A stretch of 64,000 bases of DNA, from the NCBI GenBank assembly GCA_958510875.1, contig OY294070.1, positions 744,001 to 808,000 on the forward strand. The letters run 5' to 3'. This stretch comes from Endomychus coccineus. Lineage: Eukaryota; Arthropoda; Insecta; Coleoptera; Endomychidae. Within the stretch, counting starts at the first letter, position 1, and every line of letters begins with the position of its first letter. Below the pieces are notes generated by a model. The model had not been told where the DNA came from and searched no databases. It was given only the letters and a program-made list of their open reading frames with translations. This document shows, piece after piece, positions 46,049 through 55,589 of this stretch. Position numbers and translations under genes: made by a program.

Positions 46049-46774
46049 ATGTTTCAGTATGATTTCGATTCGCCTTCAGGCATGATGAAGATTGTTAAGC
46101 AAAAAGACTCGTTGAATATTATGAACTTAGGGTCAAGCATTGAGAATGTTGAACAACCACAACGTCACAGCTCTTTGCTGCCAAATACTCTACGAACAAT
46201 AATCTGTGGTCCAAGTAATTGTGGGAAAACAAATGTAATGTTATCTCTATTGTTAGATGCAAACGGCTTGAAATTTGAAAACGTGTACATCTATTCAAAG
46301 TCTTTACACCAACCAAAATACCAGTTACTGGAGGAAACATTGAAGAAAATTGCTGGGCTTGGATATTTTCCATACACTGAAAGTGATAACGTTATAGACC
46401 CCACAGAAGCGAAACCTAATTCGGTAATAATATTCGATGATGTAATGGATGAGAAACAGGACAAAATTCGTTCTTATTTTTCAAGAGGGAGACACAACTC
46501 AATTGATAGTTTCTATCTTTGTCAGTCTTTTGCAAAATGTCCAAAACATGGATTGCGCGACAATGCCAATTGCTTGATTATTTTCAAACAGGATGAACTC
46601 AATTTGAAACATATATTTACCGATCATGTAAGTACCGACATGTCACTCGAGAAATTGAAAGAGATATGTAGCGCATGTTGGAAAGATAAATATGGATTCC
46701 TTATGATAAACAAAGACTGTGCTATGAACAAAGGACGTTATCGCAAAAGTTTTGATAGCTATATATACATCTAA
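46049..46774 (+). CDS. FtsK/HerA-type genome-packaging ATPase (A32-like)
   Basis: This enzyme would pump the element's DNA into a capsid. ATG at 46049, 241 aa, first gene of the plus-strand cluster. Walker A GPSNCGKT lies at 54-61, with Walker B VIIFDDVMD around 126-134. A SYFSRGRH...FYLCQSF stretch follows, typical of the sensor region in Polinton ATPases, and the C-terminus is Cys/Lys-rich (SACWKDKYGFL). The frame is complete. The next gene starts 42 bp downstream. Family and neighbours make the call firm; activity is not shown. Confidence 0.88.
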   Translation: MFQYDFDSPSGMMKIVKQKDSLNIMNLGSSIENVEQPQRHSSLLPNTLRTIICGPSNCGKTNVMLSLLLDANGLKFENVYIYSKSLHQPKYQLLEETLKKIAGLGYFPYTESDNVIDPTEAKPNSVIIFDDVMDEKQDKIRSYFSRGRHNSIDSFYLCQSFAKCPKHGLRDNANCLIIFKQDELNLKHIFTDHVSTDMSLEKLKEICSACWKDKYGFLMINKDCAMNKGRYRKSFDSYIYI

Positions 46775-46816
46775 CATGTATATATACTATCATTTGAAAT
46801 AGACAAACCGCTCAGC

Positions 46817-47874
46817 ATGGACGTGCGTGTGAGTAACATGTTAAAAGAAAAACAACAATTGAAGAGAAAAATTTGGGAGTTAGCAAACGTTGTGAGGAAA
46901 AAATATATGGCTGTGAAATTGGGTAAAGCTGAAAATGATACAATTCTAGATAATATGTTTAAGAATGTATCTAAGCCTCTGGAAGAAATTGCGAGAAATG
47001 CTGAAATAATCAAACAAAATTCGTTGATTAAGCCTAAAAGTATTGTTTCTACAGCAACACAAATGGAGAACATACCAATCCCAAATATTGTAACTGAAGG
47101 GGAAGAATTCGTATATAACCCCCCAGATACTGAAGAGGATGTGTTTACCCCCGAACCTACTATCGATCAGATTCGTGAAGAATTCAGAAAACTTAAGAAA
47201 GATAATGCAGCGGCTACAGAGGAGTTTCTGCAACAATACCCCACATTAGCACGTTATTACTTGGAAGGATTTCTATTGGATGATGATGTCAAGAGATACG
47301 ATGATAAAATGGGTTTGCAATATAATTCGACTTTAGATAAATGGTTCATGGGTAATCAACCTATTGAAATTGATAGTGAGAGTAATATAATTATTAAGGG
47401 AACTCCGTTCAAGGGTACCACAGGACTGTATAATTTGATATTCTACAGAGATGTTCTACCTACACCGTGGAAGATGGGAAAAATTACAGTCAAATGATGG
47501 AAATGACTAGTGCCCATAGACGTAATAACGATCCCGCTGATCGAATAAGAAACACTGTAAAATACAAACATGTACTGAAACCTTTGATTAATTCCATTAA
47601 AAGACCAAGGTCCAAAACATACACTGGAAATGCATATATCAAAAATGATATGCTTGAATATAACGAGAAACCAATCGAATATGTTTATTGGGATGACGTT
47701 AACGAAATTGTGGATAGACTGAGACTTCTTGTTGCATCCTCGCTCGCTGGTAACAATAACCATCACAACGAGATAGTCTCTATAATAGAAGAATTGATAG
47801 AGGCTGGTGTAATCGAACAAAAACCGAGTGTAAGACAAATTCATCACAGTTATAAAGATGGTTTCAATGGATAA
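46817..47874 (+). pseudogene. Conserved Polinton-cluster protein of unknown function, broken by a frameshift
   Basis: Two overlapping frames read as parts of one protein: 46817-47497 (226 aa, ATG at 46817) and the continuation in another frame from about 47465 to the stop at 47872-47874. The N-terminal half is charged and helix-rich, with a coiled-coil-like first 35 residues. The middle has YYLEGFLLDDDVKRYDDKMGLQYN. The second part contains SAHRRNNDPADR and EYVYWDDVNEIVDRL. The break falls near 'ctacctacaccgtgg' and corresponds to a gain of 1 nt or loss of 2. No slippery heptamer is evident, so mutation is more likely than programmed shifting. The role is unknown; its place between ATPase and fibre suggests a virion protein. 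Confidence 0.7.
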
Positions 47875-48514
47875 GTTTGGCAGAGCCTCCTCTTCTATGT
47901 GGATATATGATACAAATGTATTTAATAATAATTTCAAACAAGTTCACGGACAAGGATTATTCCTAACGAGTGATGGAAGTTATGATATGGAAAATCGTAG
48001 ATTGTGCAACGTAAAATCACCGAATGATGATGGAGATGTTGCAAATAAAGTATATGTTGATAAATTAACATACAAACTGAATCTGAAAACGGAAACCAGT
48101 CTTAAAGATACCTTCAATGTTAGGGTTGATAATTTGATCAAAGATATCAACAAGGATCTGGATGAACATAAATTAACGAATGAGAAGGTTATTCTCAACA
48201 TTGATAAACATCTGATGGACATTCAGAATAAATATAATGGAATGGGGATCTATATAAAATCAGAGTATAAAACAATCAGTGATAGTGTGAGGGAAAACAG
48301 AAATGAATTGAAAGAGATCAATAACACATTTAACATTGTGAACATGCGTCTAAATGACATTACTAGTAAAGTGGAGGCGTTAGAACGACGGATGACATCT
48401 GTGGAACCTTCTAAGAAGAGACCCTCATCATCCACAACAACAACAAAGCAGGGCTCTGTGAAACGTATTACTCCAAATCCTGTGAATATACCCAAAAAAT
48501 TAATTCTAAACTAG
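47858..48514 (+). CDS. Fibre/spike-like coiled-coil protein
   Basis: ATG at 47858, overlapping the end of the previous gene by 17 nt; 218 aa. Residues ~30-67 (GLFLTSDGSYDMENRRL...DDGDVANKVYVDKL) follow the 'n-x-x-L-x-N-V ... A-x-x-x-Y-V-D' pattern found at the start of phage and virus fibre shafts. About 70-180 is a long heptad-type helix (LNLKTETSLKD, LNDITSKVEALERR). The tail is Ser/Thr- and Lys-rich (SSSTTTTKQ). A trimeric fibre on the capsid vertex is the inferred role. The stop is 17 bp before the integrase start. Confidence 0.6.
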   Translation: MVSMDKFGRASSSMWIYDTNVFNNNFKQVHGQGLFLTSDGSYDMENRRLCNVKSPNDDGDVANKVYVDKLTYKLNLKTETSLKDTFNVRVDNLIKDINKDLDEHKLTNEKVILNIDKHLMDIQNKYNGMGIYIKSEYKTISDSVRENRNELKEINNTFNIVNMRLNDITSKVEALERRMTSVEPSKKRPSSSTTTTKQGSVKRITPNPVNIPKKLILN

Positions 48515-48531
48515 ATTTCCGCATTGATAAG

Positions 48532-49455
48532 ATGAGTAGAGAACAAGTTGTGCATGAGCTTCATAAGCCTAGTAGGAAGAATTTCAAACGGCGCAGAACG
48601 ATCATAAAAGGTTTGGATGATTTGTGGCAAATGGATCTGGCTGAAATGGGTAATTACGCTCGTGAAAATAGAGGATTCAAATACATTTTGGTTATGATCG
48701 ATTGTTTCTCGAAATTTCTATGGACACGCCCGCTGAAAACGAAATCAGCCGAAGAGGTTCGGAAAGCGGTCAGTTCTATATTGCTAGAAGGACATCGTAA
48801 GCCTAGGAATCTGCAAAGCGATCAGGGAAAAGAATTCTTCAATAAACACTTTAATGATCTAATGAAGAAACATAATATCAATCATTATAATACGTATAGT
48901 GTGAAAAAAGCAGCCATTGCTGAACGTGTCATTCGAACATTAAAGGAATCGCTCTACAAACATTTCAGTCTTAGCGGGAAATACAAATGGCTTGATATAC
49001 TTGAAGAAACCACAGAAAAATATAATAAACGTAAACATAGTACTATAAATATGGCTCCAATAAAAGTGACGAAACAGATTGAGAGCGAGATATTGAAGCG
49101 ATCCTACTCACACATCAAGTTAGCTCTGCCTCACAAATACAACGTTGGAGATGTGGTACGAATAAGTAAGGCTAAACATATTTTTGAGAAGGGATTTACG
49201 CCCAATTGGAGTACGGAATTATTTAAAATCATCAAAGTAAAAATTACCAGCCCGGTCACATATCTACTAGAAGATATGACCAACGCACCAATCAGCGGCT
49301 GTTTCTATGAGGAAGAATTACAGAAAACAAAACAACCCGATGTGTATTTAGTCGAAAAAATATTACGAAAGAGGAGGGGTCAACAGTATGTGAAATGGTT
49401 GGGTCTAGATAATAATCACAACAGTTGGATCAATAATTCGGATCTCGTTCAATGA
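48532..49455 (+). CDS. Polinton DDE integrase with C-terminal chromodomain
   Basis: This enzyme inserts the element into the genome. ATG at 48532, 307 aa. After a basic N-terminus (ELHKPSRKNFKRRR) comes the retroviral-type core: LWQMDLAEM with Asp35, NLQSDQGKEF with Asp97, and AERVIRTL with Glu131. The last two are separated by 33 residues, close to the usual 35. Residues ~271-307 (VYLVEKILRKRRGQQYVKWLG...WINNSDL) form a chromodomain, which in other elements guides insertion to marked chromatin. No defect is seen. The 6-bp CCCCAT duplication at the element's ends is the footprint expected of such an enzyme. Confidence 0.92.
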   Translation: MSREQVVHELHKPSRKNFKRRRTIIKGLDDLWQMDLAEMGNYARENRGFKYILVMIDCFSKFLWTRPLKTKSAEEVRKAVSSILLEGHRKPRNLQSDQGKEFFNKHFNDLMKKHNINHYNTYSVKKAAIAERVIRTLKESLYKHFSLSGKYKWLDILEETTEKYNKRKHSTINMAPIKVTKQIESEILKRSYSHIKLALPHKYNVGDVVRISKAKHIFEKGFTPNWSTELFKIIKVKITSPVTYLLEDMTNAPISGCFYEEELQKTKQPDVYLVEKILRKRRGQQYVKWLGLDNNHNSWINNSDLVQ

Positions 49456-49737
49456 ACCCATCATTAAACATTTGGAGATTATTAGGAACAAACAAATAGC
49501 TGGAATATTATTGACTCGAGGGTATGGATATTATAATAGAACAAAATTCCGTGAATATGAGGGTGAATCAAGAGTGAAAATTATAATATTTGAAACATAT
49601 ATTGTTAAGATTATACTTAATAAGTCTTTTGTATTGAGAAAATTTTGAAATTAATAAAAAATATTACTTTGAGATCTTTAGTTTTTCTCCCTCCCCTCGT
49701 TAAATAACGGTGCAATCTTGAATTCTCATCAGTCTGT
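49456..49737. other. Spacer between integrase and PLA2-domain gene
   Basis: 282 bp, AT-rich, the largest gap in the gene cluster. It includes AATAAA near 49654 and a C/T-rich 'tttttctccctcccctcgtt' at 49682-49701 ahead of the next start. It may separate two transcription units. Confidence 0.45.
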
Positions 49738-50520
49738 ATGGAAGCTTACGTAGGAGAAGGTGTTCTCAATACGCTTATAAACAAGCTCCCGTTTGAACTT
49801 CATATTCCTGGTTATCAATTCTGTGGTCCCGGTACAAAATTAGAAGAACGGTTGAGAAGAGGAGATTCAGGTATCAATCCACTCGATAAAGCTTGCCGCC
49901 AACACGATACTTCATATCTGCGAAACGCTAGTTTGGAAGGACGTCACGAGGCGGATAAAATATTAGAGAACGCTGCTTGGCAACGTGTCAAATCTAAAGA
50001 CACAAAATTTGGAGAGAGGATTGCCGCTTTCGGTGTGAATAAAATTATGAAGGCAAAGAGGAAATTGGGGATGGGCATGAGAAAGAAGGTTGGGTTCGGA
50101 AGTGCAATTGTCGATGGGGTAAGAAAAGTTATGAAGAAAAAGTTTGACCCCACCAATCTGAAGAGAACATCTCAAACAGCGTTGAAAGTTGCACGAAAAC
50201 AATTCAAAAAAGCAGGTGGTCGGAAAAATGTTCGATTACCAAGAGTAATTCCTATTCCAAAGACTGGAGGATTTTTACCATTTTTAATACCTCTATTTGC
50301 CGGCTTATCAGCTGCTGGAGCATTGGCGGGAGGTGGTGCTGGCATCGCTAAGGCCGTCAACGACAGCAAAGCAGCTCGGAAAACCTTGGAGGAAACGGAA
50401 AGACATAATAAAACAATGGAAGCTATAGCTTTGGGAAAACAAGGATCTGGTCTATATTTGAAAAAGTATCGCAAAGGTCTTGGTCTATATTTAAATAAAC
50501 ATCCAAAAAACTGCCAGTAA
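49738..50520 (+). CDS. Phospholipase A2-domain minor virion protein
   Basis: ATG at 49738, 260 aa. Residues ~24-61 carry the secreted-type PLA2 signature: GYQFCGPGT (calcium loop) and LDKACRQHDTSYL, in which His-Asp is the catalytic pair. Parvovirus capsids and Polinton-type elements use such domains during particle entry. Then come a long Lys/Arg-rich stretch (70-175), a Gly/Ala-rich hydrophobic segment (FLPFLIPLFAGLSAAGALAG, ~180-200) and a Gly/Tyr/Lys-rich tail repeated twice (LGLYL/SGLYL). The frame is complete. The protease gene follows with almost no gap. Confidence 0.8.
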   Translation: MEAYVGEGVLNTLINKLPFELHIPGYQFCGPGTKLEERLRRGDSGINPLDKACRQHDTSYLRNASLEGRHEADKILENAAWQRVKSKDTKFGERIAAFGVNKIMKAKRKLGMGMRKKVGFGSAIVDGVRKVMKKKFDPTNLKRTSQTALKVARKQFKKAGGRKNVRLPRVIPIPKTGGFLPFLIPLFAGLSAAGALAGGGAGIAKAVNDSKAARKTLEETERHNKTMEAIALGKQGSGLYLKKYRKGLGLYLNKHPKNCQ

Positions 50521-50891
50521 ACCTACCCAGAAGACCTCTGACCGATCTCGATCTACGAAAACTAGCAAAAGCTCTGAAAATTCCCCATTTTAGAGGAGTA
50601 TTTATGCGTGATGAACTGCCATCCAACGGACCATGGAGAAACGAGCGTGGAATAGTTAATTTAGATAGCTCGGACAATGAAGGCACTCACTGGGTTGGGT
50701 TTAAGAAAGTCGGTGATACAGTCTTTTATTATGATAGTTTTGGCAATTTACGCCCCCCTCACGAACTGGTGGATTATTTCAAAAAATGTAAGATATTATT
50801 CAATCACGACAATTTTCAGCAATATAACACTTATAATTGTGGCCAGTTATGTTTGAAATTCCTCTCTAATTCTTCAGTTGTGGTCGACTAA
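50499..50891 (+). CDS. Adenain-type cysteine protease (start unclear)
   Basis: The frame is open from 50499 but its first ATG is at 50604, giving only 95 aa; recognisable sequence (PRRPLTDLDLRKLAKAL) begins before that ATG. The catalytic set of adenovirus-type maturation proteases is present: His in GTHWVGF, Asp in VFYYDSFG, Gln in the NFQQYN stretch, and Cys in YNCGQLC. Either the start was lost, the gene is expressed from the upstream transcript by another route, or the upstream stop at 50518-50520 marks an old frameshift. Its expected role is cleavage of capsid precursors. Confidence 0.75.
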   Translation, partial: TSKKLPVNLPRRPLTDLDLRKLAKALKIPHFRGVFMRDELPSNGPWRNERGIVNLDSSDNEGTHWVGFKKVGDTVFYYDSFGNLRPPHELVDYFKKCKILFNHDNFQQYNTYNCGQLCLKFLSNSSVVVD

Positions 50892-50942
50892 AATTGTATT
50901 TATTAGTACATAAATACATTGTTGATGAAGTTTTCATCAATC

Positions 50943-51686
50943 ATGTCTCAGACGTTCACTATCACGGGTAAGAGCTCCCGCTTGTCTGTAGATTTTCACC
51001 CACCAATAGAACTAGATCCTTATTCATATTATTCTATCGCACTTGTTGGCTTGCATACGTACAATAGCATTCCGAACATTGAAGAAGGTTTTAATAAATT
51101 TTATTATAAAAATGTGAAGGGTGAGGAAGAAGTAGTAACTATACCTACAGGGTCCTACGAGTTGACAGACATCGAGGATTTCATACAAAGTGCAGTTTGT
51201 GGGATAGGAGTGAAGCAAGAAGAACGTGACCGGAAATTATCAATAAAATCTAACAACAACACTCTACACACAGAACTAAAGAGTGATTTTGAAGTAAATT
51301 TTATTCCTAAAGATAGTATAAGCGAACTGCTGGGATTCAGCAAAAAGAAATTGACATCTCGTGAAGTACATGTATCTGACCGACCTATAAACATAATCAA
51401 AGTTCAAACTATTAGAGTGGAGTGTAACTTAACCGCAGGAGCATATTATAACAATAAGTTAGCTCATACGATATATGAGTTTTCACCTCTTGTACCACCT
51501 GGGTTTTCCATTGATATAGAGCCGAAGAATCTTATTTATCTACCGATAATCAACAAGACGTCCTTCGATAACATCACACTGAATATTTTAGATCAGAATT
51601 GGAAACGGGTAAATTTTCGTGGAGAAGAAATCATTATACGGTTGGAGTTGAAAAAGATCGCAAGAGATTATGGCTTCCAACAATAA
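50943..51686 (+). CDS. Penton-like minor capsid protein
   Basis: ATG at 50943 (MSQTFTITG) gives 247 aa; an ATG at 50925 would add six residues. The length and the start with IELDPYSYYSIALVGL and a run of alternating beta-strands fit the single jelly-roll penton protein of Polintons. No catalytic motif is expected. The gene is complete and followed 32 bp later by a small ORF. The assignment rests on position, size and strand pattern. Confidence 0.65.
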   Translation: MSQTFTITGKSSRLSVDFHPPIELDPYSYYSIALVGLHTYNSIPNIEEGFNKFYYKNVKGEEEVVTIPTGSYELTDIEDFIQSAVCGIGVKQEERDRKLSIKSNNNTLHTELKSDFEVNFIPKDSISELLGFSKKKLTSREVHVSDRPINIIKVQTIRVECNLTAGAYYNNKLAHTIYEFSPLVPPGFSIDIEPKNLIYLPIINKTSFDNITLNILDQNWKRVNFRGEEIIIRLELKKIARDYGFQQ

Positions 51687-51718
51687 ATAATAATCCAATA
51701 CTCACCAGCATTCATTAT

Positions 51719-51943
51719 ATGAAAAGAATTCATCTGAGAAGGTTGTTACAGTCGACGTCACTAGAGGACATGGGTTTGGATTTCAGCAATAAAAGACATC
51801 TTCATATTGACCATCAGTCATTATCTACAACGAGTTCAAGGGAGAAGGTTGCTGCAGCACTATCATTGGAAAATATAAATTTTTTGAAGTCCCTTGGTTA
51901 CCATGTCCGAAAAACTTCAAATATTCAACGAACCAAACTTTAA
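51719..51943 (+). CDS. Small protein between penton and capsid genes (74 aa)
   Basis: ATG at 51719; the frame overlaps the start of the capsid gene by 41 nt. The product is basic at its start (MKRIHLRRLLQS) and ends with a helical ALSLENINFLKSLGYHVRK segment. I do not recognise a family. Its tight fit between two virion genes and tidy overlap argue that it is real; it could be a capsid cement or scaffold-like peptide. Confidence 0.5.
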   Translation: MKRIHLRRLLQSTSLEDMGLDFSNKRHLHIDHQSLSTTSSREKVAAALSLENINFLKSLGYHVRKTSNIQRTKL

Positions 51944-53105
51944 TGAAGACATCATTCGAGAAGAAATTCACACCTACTATCCACATACAACATCTTTCGG
52001 CTACAGCGATGAAATTGAGATATTAATCAATCAACAAGATGTGTTGGTAGATTTAGCCTCGTCTGCTTTATTCATCGAGGCAGAATTCCAGCCAGAAGCA
52101 AGTGGTGATGGTGAATGTACCCTAACTAATAATTTTGGAGCGTTTCTCTTTGAATATATCAGTTATGAATTGAATGGGAAAGAGATAGACAAAGTACGCG
52201 ATCCTGGTATTGTCAGCACCATCAGAGCTTATCTAACATATGCCGAACACGAATCTGTACCTCTAGCTATTTCTGAATGGTCATATAAGGATGCAATGAG
52301 TTCAGTCTACAATAATAAAATCAATTTATGGATACCTCTGAATTTTCTACTAGGCCTATTCATTGACTATAACAAAGTCTTGAGTGGTAAACATAAGCTG
52401 CGCTTGATAAGGTCTCGAACCGATAACGATTGCTATACTAATAGCACAGGCACGAAAACGGCTAAAATAAATGTGAAGACGATAGCATTAAAAGTGCGAC
52501 ATGTGTTTCCAAGTGATCAAGTTAAATTTCAAATGTTGGGAAATTTGAGTGCTGAGAAGCCTATTTTGATTCCATTCCGTAGTTGGGATCTGCATGAAAA
52601 TCCGTTGATGAAGGAGAGCACTCGAGACATTTGGGCTGTTAAAACATCAATGAATTTGGAACGCCCCAGATATGTGATTCTAGCTTTCCAAACTGATCGA
52701 AAAAATAATCCTGTTAAGCAAAGTACATATTTCGATAATATAAACTTGCTAAATGTAAAATTATTCTTGAATTCAGAATGTTATCCATATGAAGCAATGA
52801 AAATGAATTTCAACGATCAACAATACGTGGAAGCGTACCAGATGTACTATGATTTCCAGAAATCATTTTCGAATAAAATTATGAGCGAACCGATGCTAGA
52901 TTATGTAGCATTCAAGAACAAAGCAATTTTCGTGATTGATTGCTCGAAACAGAACGATGCTATAAAGTCATCAACAGTTGACGTTAAACTAGAGATGGAA
53001 AGTATCCTGAATTTTCCTAAAAACACCCGCGCTTATTGTATCATCATAAACGATCGTATCATGGAGTATTCCCCGATTAACGGATTAGTTCGGAGTTTAG
53101 TGTGA
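51903..53105 (+). CDS. Major capsid-like protein (double jelly-roll type)
   Basis: ATG at 51903, 400 aa, last and largest gene of the cluster. The sequence is rich in short beta-strand runs, with features of Polinton major capsid proteins: EYISYELNGKEID near the first jelly roll, IPLNFLLGLFIDYNKVLSGKHKLRL in the centre, and VIDCSKQND toward the end. The domain call relies on pattern, gene order (penton, small protein, capsid) and neighbours such as the ATPase and protease. No frameshift or stop is seen, so the capsid gene is still open in an otherwise damaged element. Confidence 0.75.
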   Translation: MSEKLQIFNEPNFNEDIIREEIHTYYPHTTSFGYSDEIEILINQQDVLVDLASSALFIEAEFQPEASGDGECTLTNNFGAFLFEYISYELNGKEIDKVRDPGIVSTIRAYLTYAEHESVPLAISEWSYKDAMSSVYNNKINLWIPLNFLLGLFIDYNKVLSGKHKLRLIRSRTDNDCYTNSTGTKTAKINVKTIALKVRHVFPSDQVKFQMLGNLSAEKPILIPFRSWDLHENPLMKESTRDIWAVKTSMNLERPRYVILAFQTDRKNNPVKQSTYFDNINLLNVKLFLNSECYPYEAMKMNFNDQQYVEAYQMYYDFQKSFSNKIMSEPMLDYVAFKNKAIFVIDCSKQNDAIKSSTVDVKLEMESILNFPKNTRAYCIIINDRIMEYSPINGLVRSLV

Positions 53106-53357
53106 AGAACCAAGTGATGAAGTTTTTTATATTGATTGTTTATATGGTTTTATGTATTTTACAAATGATATTTTGAGGATTAATATTTTTGTATTGAATC
53201 TTTTTCCCTCTTATAATAATAATAATAACAATAAATAATTTCTCAAGAAGTCTATATTTTTGATTTTCCCTATGAATATGCTTTCGATAAAGGAAGATAT
53301 AGAAAGTGTTTTGATAATTTCATACATCTATAAACTATTTTATGAAACCTAACATTG

Positions 53358-53360
<3 letters not shown>

Positions 53361-53438
<78 letters not shown>
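53361..53438. repeat. (CA)39 microsatellite
   Basis: 78 bp of uninterrupted CA dinucleotides, directly visible. Confidence 0.97.
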
Positions 53439-53440
<2 letters not shown>

Positions 53441-53821
53441 TTGATGGCAAATTTCTTTTTGCAGATCATTGAAATGGAGAGGGAACGTGGAATTGCGTTT
53501 TTTATCAGATTTTATTTTTAATTTATTTTTAATTTGTTATATTGTAAGTGGTTCGTAGGTCTCCTGGGGACGCTTTCCACTTTATTCAAAAAAAAAAAGC
53601 AACGTACCATAAGTTCTACCTCTTGGGTGGTTGGAAAACGAACTTGATCTAAGTAAAAAATTTCTTGCTTATATGTTTCCAATGAAATGACAATCGTAAT
53701 TCGTAAAATCCACCTTGAATGTTCGATATATTTCTTCAAGGAGACTTGTTACGTGAAAAAACATATGAAAAAATGATGACTATTATCGATTATCAGCAAT
53801 TTTAATTTCTCTAGAATTATT

Positions 53822-53953
53822 CTACAAATCGTAAACCTAAATTTGAATTTCTCCAAGGATACTTGTTGCGTATGAAAAATGATGTCTCTACAAATCGTAA
53901 GCCTAAATTTGAATTTCTTCAAGGATACTTGTTGCGTATGAAAAATGATGTCT
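53822..53953. repeat. 66-bp direct repeat, two copies
   Basis: Units 53822-53887 and 53888-53953 differ at about two or three bases, so the duplication is recent. Confidence 0.85.
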
Positions 53954-55322
53954 CCAAGTCATCCTCTATATACATGCATGTGAAAACAAGTTACATCTAC
54001 GTTAATGTATACATTTTTTATTAAATATTCTGAATTAGCGAATGTACTTTTGCAATACATTTATTTTTAATTCTTTCCTCCCCTCACCGTTCGAGATATT
54101 CCTTAATACAGTCCTGATATTATGCTTACAATTTTGAATGATATGGCACACATGTTCAATTTAATTAAATTCCTAGATTAAGAATAATCTCACTTTCTAT
54201 AGAGAGTTCAGTAAAGGTCAACAAAACGTTATAATTATCATAAAATTCAAATTATTAATACATATTCTATACATAGCATTCGTTATCCTAGTGCCTGTAT
54301 AGCTGAAAGAAATATGTTGAACCTCACTATACAAAATAATTCTAACATCTCATATTAATTTGTTTTTAATCTGCGTAATGTGGAGTATGATTTTTCCCCG
54401 ATGTGAAAATAGTAAAGGTAGGTCTTTGTTGATTTAAATTTTCATATTCTAAATGAATGCAATCACTTCAATTTAAATTATAATTGAATAATGCACTCAT
54501 TATCAGAAATAAATGTAGACTTATATAATATTATATTCGATGAGAAAGTTTCAAGAAGTAAGGTTAGAGTTAACACAGTTCTTAAGAAAATTCAAATTAT
54601 TTATATGATCATACAATTTCTTCTTGAATATCAATCTTCATGATGCAGGTTGAATAAATTTTTCTTTCCGACATACAATTCGATAATTTAGTTTTTGTTC
54701 GATGCAGCTCTTGATAACAGTTCATATAATTCCACTCTAAATTTTTTATTGAAATATTTATTGGTTCAGATAGGACAGGTACAGGTAGAACATCACTTCT
54801 ATAAGAAAATTCAAATTATTTATATGATCATCCAATTTCTTCTTGAATATCATTCTTCATGATGCGGGTTGAATTAATTTTGCTTCCAACATGCAATTTG
54901 ATAATTTAGTTTTTGTTCGATGCAGCTCTTGGTAACAGCTCATATAATTCCACTCTAAATTTTTTATTGAAATATTTAACGGTTCAGATAGGACAGGTTC
55001 AGGTAGAACATCACTTCTATCTTTGTCAACTATATTCAAACTGGATGATTTCGTTTTATTACATTCATAATATTTAGATGTCTAAGTATCTGATTCAAAT
55101 TTCTGAATATTGAAGCACGTGTCCAGAATTACTATTTTCAACTTTCAAACTAATTGTGTGACACAAAAATCACATTCTTTCGATTTAAACTTATTATGGA
55201 TGAGGTTAGGCTCACCTTTACCTATAATCAAGATGAAACAGGTGACATTAGGCTAGACCCACGTGACAAACCTAGGGTGCACCGGAGCTATATCTACTAC
55301 ATTAAAGACGATTGTTATCATG

Positions 55323-55391
55323 TCCTCCATAGCTCAGCGGTTAAGGAGCCGGTTTTGGAATTTGTTTCCCGGGTTCGAATCTGGTGTAGGA
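55323..55391 (+). tRNA. tRNA-like unit 1, right terminal repeat
   Basis: A box TAGCTCAGCGG and B box GGTTCGAATCT. The ends TCCTCCA and TGTAGGA pair at six of seven positions, the D-stem GCTC/GAGC is perfect, and the T-stem is CCGG/CTGG with an 8-nt loop. The anticodon stem does not pair convincingly, so no amino acid is assigned. A TTTTT run at about 55401-55405 could end Pol III transcription. Confidence 0.55.
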
Positions 55392-55458
55392 CAAAATTCA
55401 TTTTTCAGTAGAGTTGACTCAGATTATATATACTACATTAAAATCACTCATTCTCAAG

Positions 55459-55527
55459 TCCTCCATAGCTGAGCGGTTAAGCCGTTGACTTTAGAATTTA
55501 TTTCTCGGGTTCGAATCTGGTGTAGTA
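55459..55527 (+). tRNA. tRNA-like unit 2, right terminal repeat
   Basis: Starts 136 bp after unit 1. A box TAGCTGAGCGG and B box GGTTCGAATCT; the 3' end reads TGTAGTA, weakening the acceptor pairing. No clear T-run follows. Confidence 0.5.
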
Positions 55528-55589
55528 CAAAATTCATTCCAGTAGAAGTGACTCAGGTTATATACTACATTTAAATTGATTAATTCAAG

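Larger units (their letters stand above)
53106..54278. other. Inner flank of right terminal repeat
   Basis: No gene. It holds a fragment of an ATPase end (53270-53334, DKGRYRKCFDNFIHL, matching the chimera at 45599), a (CA)39 microsatellite (53361-53438) and two direct copies of a 66-bp unit (53822-53887 and 53888-53953). A DNA polymerase gene would be expected somewhere in a complete Polinton, but nothing of it remains here. Confidence 0.6.

Noticed and set aside
49944..50474. Minus-strand frames opposite the PLA2-domain gene
   Set aside because: Shadows of the coding strand with biased composition only.
51894..51902. Capsid gene start upstream of 51903
   Set aside because: The extra codons begin with TTG; the first ATG in frame is at 51903.
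44725..54278. Search for DNA polymerase B, helicase or terminal-protein genes
   Set aside because: No frame of adequate length outside the named genes, and no polymerase-like motif seen on either strand.
55154..55411. Open frame across the first tRNA-like unit (and 43586-43849)
   Set aside because: It runs through the tRNA-like sequence and has no domain pattern; it is kept only by terminal-repeat identity.
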